From assembly GCA_024698325.1 (NCBI GenBank), contig JAILRG010000117.1, positions 1 to 54,718 of the forward strand: a stretch of DNA of 54,718 nt, read 5' to 3'. Below the pieces are notes generated by a model that was given only the letters and a program-made list of their open reading frames with translations, made no database searches and was not told the DNA's origin. This stretch comes from Treponema sp. Its GTDB lineage: Bacteria; Spirochaetota; Spirochaetia; Treponematales; Treponemataceae. Positions 1 to 7,477 of this stretch are shown one piece after another (positions within the stretch are counted from its first letter, which is position 1; the number at the start of each line of letters is the position of its first letter). The position numbers and the translations under genes were made by a program.

Positions 1-1
1 C

Positions 2-1546
2 CTGATGCTGAGCTACACCGACCCGGTAACCGGCGAGGTAAGCAAGGGCATCTGGAGTGTTCTCGGTAAGCCGGGCTTCAGCGTGTTTTCTAACTACGCA
101 AGCTTTGACTTTTCTGGCTTTGTGTTCAACCTGGTATTCTGCGCGACGACAGCGACTATCGTTTCTGGCGCAATGGCTGAGCGCACTAAGTTTTCAACCT
201 ACTGTATCTATTCTGCGATTATCAGCGGTATTATCTACCCGATTGAAGCGCACTGGACATGGGGCGCCGGTTTCCTTGCAGAATGGGGCTTCCACGACTA
301 TGCCGGCAGTGCCTGTATCCACATGGTTGGCGGTATCTGTGCATTGATTGGTGCTGCGATTCTTGGCCCTCGTCTTGGTAAATTCAGCCGCGACAAGAGC
401 GGAAAGATTATCGGCGTACACGGCTTCCCGGGACACAACATCGCTATGGGCGCTCTGGGTGTGTTCATCCTGTGGTTGGGTTGGTACGGATTCAACGGTG
501 CGGCTGCAACTGACCTACCGACACTCGGCTCAATCTTCCTTACAACTACGGTAGCTCCGGCTGTTGCTACAGTCGTTGCCATGCTCTTTACCTGGATTAA
601 GTACGGTAAGCCTGATGTTTCTATGTGTTTGAACGCTTCACTGGCCGGTCTGGTTGCTATTACCGCTCCCTGTGACGTTACCGATTGTGCTGGCGCCGCT
701 GTTATCGGCGTGGTTGCGGGCCTGCTCGTAATCTTTGGCGTGTGGCTTTTGGACTATAAGCTGCACATTGATGACCCGGTTGGTGCTGTAGCAGTTCATA
801 TGATGAACGGTATCTGGGGTACCATTGCTGTCGGTCTGTTTGCGACAAAAACTGCTCCGGGCTTTGAGCTTGCTGGAATCGGTGAAGGCGTTTTCTACGG
901 CGGCGGATTCGGTCAGCTTGCAAAGCAGTTTGGCGGTATGGGCATTATCATCCTGTGGACAGTCGTTACGATTACGATTGCCTTCCTGGTGCTTAAAAAG
1001 ACAATCGGTCTTCGCGTAACTGCGGAAGAAGAAATCCTTGGTCTGGACAAGCTGGAGCACGGTCTGGCTTCAAGCTATGCTGGCTTTACGATTCCCTATA
1101 CTCAGGAAGAGGTTGAGGAAGCTGCTGTTGCTGGCGTTGAACTGCCGCCTGAGGCTGCCATCCCGGTCATTAAGTCCAGCAGCATGGGTAACAAGCTGTC
1201 TGAAGTGGTTATCATCACCCGCCAGAACAAGTTTGATGCCCTTAAAAAGGCGCTGAACGGCGTGGGCATTACCGGCATGACGGTAAGCAATGTAATGGGC
1301 TGCGGCTACCAGAAGGGCGAGAGTGAGTTCTACCGCGGAACTCCTGTTGAGCTGCACCTGCTGCCGAAAATCAAGGTGGAAGTCTTTGTGGCAAAGGTGC
1401 CGGTAGAGCATGTGATTGATGCAGCCCGCAAGGCGCTGTACACGGGCCACATCGGTGACGGTAAGATTTTCGTGCTGGGCGTAGAGGATGCCGTAAAGGT
1501 TCGCACTGGCGAATCAGGCTACGATGCCCTGCAGGACAAGGCGTAG
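2..1546 (+). CDS. amt: Ammonium channel Amt with C-terminal PII domain (5' partial)
   Basis: The frame is open from the first base, so the N-terminal membrane segments lie outside the window. Numbering from the Met at position 5, residues 1-335 are the Amt channel: the twin pore histidines are H144 (PGHNIAMG) and H265 (VAVHMMNG), and the structural Asp is D98 (FHDYAG). A linker of about 55 residues leads to a complete PII (GlnB/GlnK) domain at about 394-513, with GITGMTV, a T-loop KGESEFYRG, the B-loop TGHIGDGKIFV and the C-terminal RTGESGYDAL. The Tyr51 that is uridylylated in enteric GlnB is Val448 here, while the Tyr46 equivalent (Y443) is kept. Channel and regulator are thus one inner-membrane polypeptide, so gating by ATP/ADP/2-oxoglutarate could act in cis; that role is inferred from the PII family. 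Confidence 0.95.
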   Translation: MMLSYTDPVTGEVSKGIWSVLGKPGFSVFSNYASFDFSGFVFNLVFCATTATIVSGAMAERTKFSTYCIYSAIISGIIYPIEAHWTWGAGFLAEWGFHDYAGSACIHMVGGICALIGAAILGPRLGKFSRDKSGKIIGVHGFPGHNIAMGALGVFILWLGWYGFNGAAATDLPTLGSIFLTTTVAPAVATVVAMLFTWIKYGKPDVSMCLNASLAGLVAITAPCDVTDCAGAAVIGVVAGLLVIFGVWLLDYKLHIDDPVGAVAVHMMNGIWGTIAVGLFATKTAPGFELAGIGEGVFYGGGFGQLAKQFGGMGIIILWTVVTITIAFLVLKKTIGLRVTAEEEILGLDKLEHGLASSYAGFTIPYTQEEVEEAAVAGVELPPEAAIPVIKSSSMGNKLSEVVIITRQNKFDALKKALNGVGITGMTVSNVMGCGYQKGESEFYRGTPVELHLLPKIKVEVFVAKVPVEHVIDAARKALYTGHIGDGKIFVLGVEDAVKVRTGESGYDALQDKA

Positions 1547-1661
1547 CGAATAAGAATGGGTCGCCCGCACAAGCGAGTGACGAATAATAGTTGGGCGAGT
1601 TTGCACTGCGCGGTAGCGGAGTGCAAACTCGTTGAGGTCGCAAAGCGACCTCGAGGCGCTT
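1547..1661. repeat. Palindromic intergenic segment before the symporter
   Basis: Two strong hairpins fill this gap. The first has 12-base perfect arms at 1596-1607 and 1620-1631 with a 12-base loop. The second has 8-base arms at 1634-1641 and 1645-1652 with an AAA loop, and ends just before the GAGG ribosome site at 1653-1656. There is no T-run, so neither is a classical terminator. They could be a dispersed palindromic repeat or an mRNA-processing or stability element between the two genes. Confidence 0.7.
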
Positions 1662-3110
1662 ATGCTTGAGATGATTACAAACATTAACAACGCCGTGAAC
1701 GGGATTGTCTGGGGAACGGTTGGGATTACGCTGCTTTTGGCGGCGGGAATTATTCTGACAGCAGTAAACAAGGGTTTTCAGTTTGCGCATGCCGCTCACT
1801 GGATTAAAAAGACAATCGGTGCGATTTTCACCGACCGGCACATCACTGCGCATACGGCAAAAGAGAACAAGGCGATTTCGCAGTTCCAGAGCCTGTGCAC
1901 GGCCATGGCTGCAACCATCGGCACGGGAAACATCGTCGGCGTTGCGACGGCAATCATCTTAGGCGGCCCCGGCGCAATCTTCTGGATGTGGGTGATGGCA
2001 CTGTTTGGCATGATGACCAATTATTCCGAGAACGTGCTGGGCATCTACTTCCGCCGCAAGAGCGCCTCTGGCGAATGGCGGGGCGGCGCAATGTATTACT
2101 TAAAGGACGGCCTGGGCGGCTACAAGGGCTGCAAAAAGCTGGGTACCGTGCTTGCCGTGCTCTTCAGCGCCTTCTGCCTGCTTGCAAGCTTTGGCATCGG
2201 CAACATGAGCCAGGTAAACTCGATTGCGGGCAACATGGAAAGCGCCTTTTCCATTCCGCCCTTTGTCACCGGTATTGCGCTGGTAATCATCGGCTCGGTC
2301 GTGATTCTGGGCGGATTAAAGCGCGTGGCGGCGGTGGCAGAAAAACTGGTGCCCTTTATGGCGATTTTATACATCGTCGGCGCGCTGGTTGTGATTGCCT
2401 TCCACATCGGCGCGGTGCCTGCCGTCTTCGTCTCTATCTGCAAGGGCGCGTTTGCGGCAAAGGCTGCCGGCGGCGGCGCGGTCGGCTACGGTATTCAGAA
2501 AGCGATTACCTGGGGCTTTAAGCGCGGTGCTTTCAGTAACGAAGCGGGCTTAGGCTCTTCGGTCATGGTGCACTCAAGCTCCAATGTGACCGAGCCGGTG
2601 CAGCAGGGCATGTGGGGCATCTTTGAAGTCTTCTGCGACACGATTATCGTCTGTACATTGACCGCCGTCGCAGTGCTTTCAAGCGGAGCCGTTGACTTGC
2701 AGACTGGTGCCATGGTTTCGCAGAACGCAGGCTCTGGCCTGGTCGGCGAGGCGTTCAGCACCGTCTTTGGCGGGGCAGGCAGCAAGTTCATTGCAATCGC
2801 AATCCTCTTGTTCGCCTTCTCTACGACGCTGGGCTGGAGCCACTACGGCGCAACCGCCTGGCAGTACCTGTTTGGCGAAAAGACCAGCGTGATTTACAAG
2901 GTTGCCTTTGTCGTGATGATTTTCTTCGGCTGCACGATGAGCTTGTCTCTTGCCTGGGATTTAAGCGACACCTTCAACGGACTTATGATGATTCCGAACC
3001 TGATTGGCGTGCTGAGCTTAAGCCCGCTGGTGGCACGGATTACAAAGAACTACGTTGACCGCGTGATTCGCGGCAAAGACAAAGAAGCCATGCTGTCCGC
3101 AGCAGCGTAA
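1662..3110 (+). CDS. AGCS-family sodium/alanine-glycine symporter
   Basis: A 482-residue polytopic membrane protein matching the alanine/glycine:cation symporter family throughout. It shows the family run AATIGTGNIVGVATAI, then WMWVMALFGMMTNYSENVLG, the GGAMYYLKDGLG motif and KRGAFSNEAGLGSS. It would import alanine or glycine with Na+ across the inner membrane. The reading frame is open back to a TTG at 1632, but that lies in a hairpin. I chose ATG 1662, which has GAGG five bases upstream; ATG 1671 is also possible. It is 115 bp downstream of amt and 23 bp upstream of the ATP-grasp gene. Its base composition is closer to amt than to the G+C-rich genes that follow. Confidence 0.93.
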   Translation: MLEMITNINNAVNGIVWGTVGITLLLAAGIILTAVNKGFQFAHAAHWIKKTIGAIFTDRHITAHTAKENKAISQFQSLCTAMAATIGTGNIVGVATAIILGGPGAIFWMWVMALFGMMTNYSENVLGIYFRRKSASGEWRGGAMYYLKDGLGGYKGCKKLGTVLAVLFSAFCLLASFGIGNMSQVNSIAGNMESAFSIPPFVTGIALVIIGSVVILGGLKRVAAVAEKLVPFMAILYIVGALVVIAFHIGAVPAVFVSICKGAFAAKAAGGGAVGYGIQKAITWGFKRGAFSNEAGLGSSVMVHSSSNVTEPVQQGMWGIFEVFCDTIIVCTLTAVAVLSSGAVDLQTGAMVSQNAGSGLVGEAFSTVFGGAGSKFIAIAILLFAFSTTLGWSHYGATAWQYLFGEKTSVIYKVAFVVMIFFGCTMSLSLAWDLSDTFNGLMMIPNLIGVLSLSPLVARITKNYVDRVIRGKDKEAMLSAAA

Positions 3111-3133
3111 GGGTGGAATAAGGAGGCGCGGTT

Positions 3134-4462
3134 ATGAAAGCGTCACTGAAAAACCTCATCGGAAGCGCGCCGCTCATAAACGAGCAGCTCGCGCGCTATG
3201 GCGTGAAATTCGGCATCTACAAGGACGGCGTTTTCAACGAGCGGCTCTTCCCGTTCGACCCGATTCCGCGCGTCATTCCCGCGGCGTCCTGGGACGTGCT
3301 CTCGCGCGGGCTTCGTCAGCGCGTCACCGCGCTCAACCGGTTCCTCGCCGACATCTACTCCGACAAGCGCATCATCGCCGACGGCGTGGTGCCGGAGGAC
3401 TTCGTGTTCTCCTCAAGCGGCTACCTTGCCGAGTGCGAGGGAATCGTGCCGCCGCACGGCGTGTACAGCCACATCTCCGGCATAGACCTCGTGCAGGCGA
3501 AGGACGGCGCGTGGTACGTGCTTGAGGACAACCTGCGAATCCCGTCGGGCGCGTCGTACCCGCTCATCGCGCGGGGGCTGTGCCGCAAGTGCAGCCCTCA
3601 GGCATTCAGCGGGAACGCGGTGGCGGACAACCGCGGCTACGGCTCGCTCCTCCGCGCCGTGATGGACGGCATGAACCGGGGCGGAATCAACGTCATCTAC
3701 ACGCCGGGCAGGTTCAACGCGGCGTACTTCGAGCACGCCTACCTTGCCGAGCAGACGGGCGCGGTGCTCGCGCAGCCCGGCGACATCTTCGTGGAGAACG
3801 ACGTCGCCTACTGCAAGACGCTCGGCGGGCGCGAGCGCGTGGGCGCCCTCTACCGCCGCATAAGCGACGAGTACCTTGACCCGTTCACGTTCCGCTCGGA
3901 GTCGCTCATCGGCATCCCCGGCATCATGGACGCATACCGCGCGGGGAACGTCGCGCTCGTGAACGCGCCGGGTAACGGCGTCGCCGACGACAAGGGCATC
4001 TACTACTTCGTGCCCAAAATGGTGCGCTACTACCTCGGCGAGGAGCCGATACTGCAGAACGCGCCGACGTACCTCCCGTTCTACGAGGACGACCGCCGCT
4101 ACGTTCTTGAGAACCTTGAGCGGCTCGTCATAAAGGACGTGGCGGAGGCGGGCGGCTACGGCGTGCTCTTCGGGCGCGACATGACGGAAGAAAAGCGTTC
4201 CGAGATGCGTGCGCTCATCAAGGACGAGCCGCGCCGGTGGATAGCGCAGGAGGTCATCGACTTCAAAGACCTTCCGGTCATGGACGAGGACGGAGAAACG
4301 CAGGTGGAGCGCAAGGCGGATTTGCGCGCGTTCGTGCTCACCGGAAAGACGGTCGAGGTCTGGAAGAGCGGGCTTACCCGCTTCTCACGCAACCCCGCGA
4401 GCTTCATCGTGAACTCATCGCAAGGAGGAGGATTTAAGGACACATGGATTTTAGCGAAGTAA
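3134..4462 (+). CDS. Circularly permuted ATP-grasp protein (type 2)
   Basis: 442 residues with the signature path of the circularly permuted ATP-grasp family: GVYSHISGIDLVQ, WYVLEDNLRIPSGASYPL, INVIYTPGRFNAAYFEHAYL, YRRISDEYLDP, GNVALVNAPGNGVADDKGIYYFVP and the terminal VNSSQGGGFKDTW. These proteins are predicted amide or peptide ligases that travel with alpha-E and transglutaminase-like proteins; the substrate is unknown. It starts with ATG after AAGGAGG at 3121-3127. The gene is strikingly G+C-rich, with third positions mostly G or C, unlike the flanking genes, which suggests acquisition by transfer. It overlaps the next gene by 19 bases. Confidence 0.92.
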   Translation: MKASLKNLIGSAPLINEQLARYGVKFGIYKDGVFNERLFPFDPIPRVIPAASWDVLSRGLRQRVTALNRFLADIYSDKRIIADGVVPEDFVFSSSGYLAECEGIVPPHGVYSHISGIDLVQAKDGAWYVLEDNLRIPSGASYPLIARGLCRKCSPQAFSGNAVADNRGYGSLLRAVMDGMNRGGINVIYTPGRFNAAYFEHAYLAEQTGAVLAQPGDIFVENDVAYCKTLGGRERVGALYRRISDEYLDPFTFRSESLIGIPGIMDAYRAGNVALVNAPGNGVADDKGIYYFVPKMVRYYLGEEPILQNAPTYLPFYEDDRRYVLENLERLVIKDVAEAGGYGVLFGRDMTEEKRSEMRALIKDEPRRWIAQEVIDFKDLPVMDEDGETQVERKADLRAFVLTGKTVEVWKSGLTRFSRNPASFIVNSSQGGGFKDTWILAK

Positions 4463-5145
4463 AAACGCCGCTCACCTTAAAGCAGGTTGACTCGCTCTAC
4501 TGGCTGGGACGGTACAGTGAGCGCGTGCTTTCAAGCCTGCGCGTGCTCATGCACGTCTACGACTCCGAGCTTGACACCACGTTCGACTACGCGGACTACT
4601 GCGAAAAGCTCGGCATCTACAACGCCTTCTCGTCGCTCGCGGACTTCTGCCGCCGCTATGCGTTCGACCGCTCCTACCAAAGCTCTCTTCTGTGCGGCGC
4701 GGAGGCGGCGAACGGGAACGCGATGATGCTCCGCGACATCATCGGAAGCGACTGCCTCTCCTACGTGGAGCTTTCGCTCGGTGCGATGCGGGAGGCGGCG
4801 GCAAGCGAGGCGCCCGTGCTGCTCTTCCAGCGCGCCGTTGACTGCATCATGGCGTTCAGGGGCGCGGTTGCGGACACAGTGCAGGACAGGAACGCGCTCA
4901 ACATCATCCGCACGGGCTTCGGCGTGGAGCGGCTGGACTTCTACCTGCGCCTTGCGATTCACGAGCGGACGGTGCTCTTTGAGAGCCGCCGCCTTACCGA
5001 GGCAATCAGCTGCACCGACGTCGCCTGCGACAGCCTCCAGCTCGCCAAAATCACGGGCAGCCTCTGCGAGCTTGACGACTTTGCCGACCGCGCCGACAAG
5101 ATGATTCTCTTGCAGCTCATCGACAGCCTCTTCTCAGGCTCGTGA
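4444..5145 (+). CDS. Alpha-E domain protein (DUF403)
   Basis: 233 residues, predicted all-helical. The N-terminal VDSLYWLGRYSERV carries the conserved E-R pair that names the alpha-E family, and later segments GSDCLSYVELSLGAMREAA, FRGAVADTV and CDSLQLAKITGSL fit the family. The partner ATP-grasp gene overlaps it by 19 bases, with the GGAGG ribosome site inside that gene's end (4423-4432). Family members are typically about 300 residues, so this copy is compact. Its role beside the ATP-grasp ligase is not known; scaffold or substrate-binding roles have been proposed. G+C-rich like its two partners. Confidence 0.88.
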   Translation: MDFSEVKTPLTLKQVDSLYWLGRYSERVLSSLRVLMHVYDSELDTTFDYADYCEKLGIYNAFSSLADFCRRYAFDRSYQSSLLCGAEAANGNAMMLRDIIGSDCLSYVELSLGAMREAAASEAPVLLFQRAVDCIMAFRGAVADTVQDRNALNIIRTGFGVERLDFYLRLAIHERTVLFESRRLTEAISCTDVACDSLQLAKITGSLCELDDFADRADKMILLQLIDSLFSGS

Positions 5146-5232
5146 GGGTGCGTGACCTGCGGTGGTTGAGCCTGTCGAAACCACTTGCTCTTCTTTCGGG
5201 CATTTCGGCAGGCTCAATGCCCGCTTGCAACC
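5146..5232. repeat. Inverted repeat between alpha-E and transglutaminase genes
   Basis: TTGAGCCTGTCGAAA at 5166-5180 is matched by its near-perfect inverse at 5203-5217 (14 of 15 bases), with 22 bases between. The left copy is itself flanked by GTGG/CCAC, so it can also fold alone. This motif type is a short dispersed intergenic repeat in many bacterial genomes. Here it occupies the leader of the transglutaminase gene and leaves no clear Shine-Dalgarno for it. Confidence 0.7.
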
Positions 5233-6156
5233 ATGAAGACGCTTTCCGTTGACTACAAGATGCACCTCGCCTTCTCCGGCGCGGTGAGCGACCATTTCTT
5301 TATCCTGCGCTGCGTCCCGGTCTCGCGCGGATGCCAGACGGTGACGAGCCGCTCGCTCTCGCTCACGCCCGACGTGCCGCTCTCCGCCTCGCGCGACACG
5401 TTCGGGAACTCCGTCTACCGCGGGCAGTATTACGCGCCGCACACGGAGTTCGCGTTCCACGTGCGGGCGACCGTGCTCGTCCACAGCGCGGACGGAAGCC
5501 GCGAGCCGTGCCCTCCGTTCTACCGCTACCCCACGCGACTCACCGCCTGCACCGACGGAATGCGCTCGTTTCTGCGCGGGGCGGTGCGCGGAACGGATTT
5601 TGAGCGTGCGGTCGCGGAGCGGAAATTCGCCCAGACGGAAATCCACGCCTTTTCCGACCTCCTCTGCCGCGCCGTGAACGGGCGGATTTGCTACACGAGC
5701 GGAGAAACCACCGTGAAGACGACGGCGGCGGAGGCGTTCTGTCTCCAGAAGGGCGTGTGCCAGGATTACGCGCACCTGTTCGTGTCGCTTGCGCGCGAGG
5801 CGGGGATAGCGGCGCGCTACGTGTGCGGCATGAGCGCGGGCGAGGGCGCGACGCACGCCTGGGCGGAATACTTCGTCCCCGACGACGACGGCTCCGGCGG
5901 CGACGGGCGGAGCGTGCAGGGCGCCTGGTTCGGAACCGACCCGACGCGCGCGAGGCGTGTCGATGACGACTACGTGATTCTTGCCGTGGGGCGTGACTTT
6001 TCCGACAGCCAGATTGACCGCGGCGTGTTCTGCGGCGCCGTGAGCCAGACGCAGACCGTGCTCGTAAAGACGCGGGAGCTGCCCGCGCAGGGCGGCATCG
6101 GCGAGTACAGCGGGCACAGTGTTTCCGGCACGGCGGACATGGCGGGGCAGCAGTGA
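5233..6156 (+). CDS. Transglutaminase-like cysteine peptidase/amidase
   Basis: 307 residues from ATG 5233; the frame is open back to a TTG at 5185, but that stretch is repeat DNA. The N-terminal part (to about 120) is the beta-rich domain found ahead of bacterial transglutaminase cores. The catalytic triad is visible: Cys in KGVCQDYAHLF, His in GATHAWAEYF and Asp in WFGTDPTRARRVDDDY. No signal peptide is seen, so it is probably cytoplasmic. With the preceding two genes it forms the known ATP-grasp/alpha-E/transglutaminase association, thought to make and cut or remodel amide-linked peptides. An Anbu-type peptidase, sometimes linked to such loci, is absent. A longer minus-strand ORF here is only a G+C-driven shadow. 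Confidence 0.9.
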   Translation: MKTLSVDYKMHLAFSGAVSDHFFILRCVPVSRGCQTVTSRSLSLTPDVPLSASRDTFGNSVYRGQYYAPHTEFAFHVRATVLVHSADGSREPCPPFYRYPTRLTACTDGMRSFLRGAVRGTDFERAVAERKFAQTEIHAFSDLLCRAVNGRICYTSGETTVKTTAAEAFCLQKGVCQDYAHLFVSLAREAGIAARYVCGMSAGEGATHAWAEYFVPDDDGSGGDGRSVQGAWFGTDPTRARRVDDDYVILAVGRDFSDSQIDRGVFCGAVSQTQTVLVKTRELPAQGGIGEYSGHSVSGTADMAGQQ

Positions 6157-6181
6157 GGGGTGCATCCTGCCCGCGGCGTGC

Positions 6182-6223
6182 ACCGGCGGAAGCGGCTACG
6201 ATGCGCTGCAAGATAGAGAATGA
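6182..6223 (+). pseudogene. Remnant of a PII-protein C-terminus
   Basis: Read in frame, 6182-6223 encodes TGGSGYDALQDRE and a stop. The Amt-linked PII domain ends TGESGYDALQDKA plus stop, so 10 of 13 residues match. The codons differ at several synonymous sites (GCG for GCC, CAA for CAG, GAT for GAC), so this is a diverged homologue rather than a recent copy. No PII sequence precedes it; upstream is the end of the transglutaminase gene. It probably marks a second PII gene whose body was lost, perhaps when the cassette arrived. Confidence 0.6.
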
Positions 6224-6250
6224 AACTGACCTCCTGTCAATTTCATTCTC
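6216..6250. repeat. Hairpin at the end of the PII remnant
   Basis: Ten-base perfect arms (6216-6225 and 6241-6250) extend inward by four more pairs (TGAC with GTCA) after one mismatch. There is no T-run. A second 9-base hairpin (6253-6261 with 6265-6273, loop TTT) follows, with a T-run at 6283-6288, nine bases further on. Together they may be the old 3' end of the lost PII gene. Confidence 0.6.
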
Positions 6251-6289
6251 AGCCGGAAGCCTTTGGCTTCCGGTCGTGCATGTTTTTTA

Positions 6290-6445
6290 GTGCCGTCCAT
6301 GGTGGCAAGGAATTGCGCAAGGGATTGTAGCACCTTTAGTCCCGCGAAAGCGGGATGAGCCGCGTAAGACGGCGAAGTGCGGAAAGCCCGGCCCGGCGGG
6401 AATGGTGAGCGCAGGCGAACCTTTCCCGCCGGGTGCGCCCAAAAT
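6290..6445. repeat. Structured noncoding stretch, origin unknown
   Basis: The rest of the gap between the cassette and the YdcF gene has no credible ORF. It holds TCCCGC-GAAA-GCGGGA (6340-6355), a tetraloop hairpin, and a 10-base perfect long-range stem (6392-6401 with 6424-6433) around a 22-base loop. It is rich in CG dinucleotides. It may be a dispersed structured repeat or a noncoding RNA; I do not recognise it with confidence. Confidence 0.45.
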
Positions 6446-6458
6446 CAAAAAAAAGGCT

Positions 6459-7295
6459 TCATGGATTTCCTGAGACGGCTACAGGCTTTCCGGTAAGCAG
6501 AATCCGCAAGGAAAGTTTTAACCAGGCGCAGATTTCCCGGGAGTAGCTGTTGAGTACGTGCAGGAGCGGGGTGTGGCTTCCCAGGCCCGAAATGCGGGTA
6601 AAGCCCATGCGGCGGGCAAGGAATTGGGCGCGCGCAAGGTGAAAATAGCTTGTTACTACAAGGATTTCGCTGTGGATGATTTCTTCCACAGGGCAGTGCC
6701 GGTACGACGCAAGCACGGCGGCGCTGTTGGAGAAGTTCTGTATGGTGTCGAGGGCGTTTTGTTCGACTAAAATGCGGTCGGGCGAAACGCCTTTTTTTAT
6801 GAGGAGGGCTTTGATGGCGGGCGCTTCTTCTGGCAGATTGTATAAGGAACCGCCTGTTACTACGATGACGGCCTCTGGCTTTTGGAGGAGGTAGGCGGCA
6901 GCGGTTTCGGCCCGGGCCTGCACGCTTTTGGGGAGCGTTCCGTCTTTGTAGATGCCGCCGCCAAGAAGGATGACGGTATCGGCCTGAGGGGAGTCTGATA
7001 CGACGGGACGCGCTATGCAAATCAGGTTTACAAGAGCGATGATGAGCGCCGTTGTGAACATGGCGAGGCCCGCTTTTTTCTGCCAGGGCTTTAGCGACCA
7101 CCAGAAACTGCGGTTATGGCGGCGGCGCCAGGTGGCGGCAAAAAAGAAAAATGCGGCGAAAACCAGCCAGACGTTGCTGAACGAGGTGAGTTCACTTAAG
7201 AGGGTGCCGATGTTTTCGGCGTGGAGTGCGACTGAGTACAGGAAAAAAAGCGCACTGGCGCAGTATTCGGTGCGGTAGATGTGTGTCGATTTCAT
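6459..7295 (-). CDS. YdcF/ElyC-family (DUF218) membrane protein
   Basis: 278 residues from ATG 7295. The first about 105 residues hold two or three hydrophobic segments (CASALFFLYSVALHA, NVWLVFAAFFFFAA, MFTTALIIALVNLICIA). The rest is a DUF218 domain with ADTVILLGGG, AEAVIVVTGGS-like VIVVTGGSLYN, a DTIQN motif and ILVVTSYFHLARAQFLARR. Relatives such as SanA, ElyC and YdcF act in envelope or murein precursor homeostasis, but the reaction is unclear. The frame is open to 7487, which would overlap metE, so the internal start is preferred. TACTAT (7302-7307) lies six bases before the ATG and no Shine-Dalgarno is visible, so the mRNA may be leaderless. Confidence 0.82.
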   Translation of the reverse strand: MKSTHIYRTEYCASALFFLYSVALHAENIGTLLSELTSFSNVWLVFAAFFFFAATWRRRHNRSFWWSLKPWQKKAGLAMFTTALIIALVNLICIARPVVSDSPQADTVILLGGGIYKDGTLPKSVQARAETAAAYLLQKPEAVIVVTGGSLYNLPEEAPAIKALLIKKGVSPDRILVEQNALDTIQNFSNSAAVLASYRHCPVEEIIHSEILVVTSYFHLARAQFLARRMGFTRISGLGSHTPLLHVLNSYSREICAWLKLSLRILLTGKPVAVSGNP

Positions 7296-7477
7296 ATGCT
7301 GATAGTACTGCGTTTCTGCCGGATGGAAAAGCGCCTTGGCGGTATAGCTAAAAGCTATGACAAAACGTGTGAAAATAGTATTTTCCAGATAAAGGCATAT
7401 TCTGCTAGACTTCCGGCGAAGTGCCGCAGTGGTTTCGGCATGCATCAAAATCAGACAGCAGATGGAAGGGAGACAGT

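Noticed and set aside
1632..1661. TTG start at 1632 for the symporter
   Set aside because: It falls inside a hairpin, gives polar residues before the family N-terminus and has no ribosome site; ATG 1662 has GAGG.
5134..6183. 349-residue minus-strand ORF opposite the transglutaminase gene
   Set aside because: It is longer than the true gene only because G+C-rich codons leave few stops; its Arg/Ala/His-rich translation shows no domain, while the plus strand has a full catalytic triad.
7296..7477. SAM or cobalamin riboswitch upstream of metE
   Set aside because: The gap is about 180 bases and I could not find the conserved cores or a terminator between promoter and gene.
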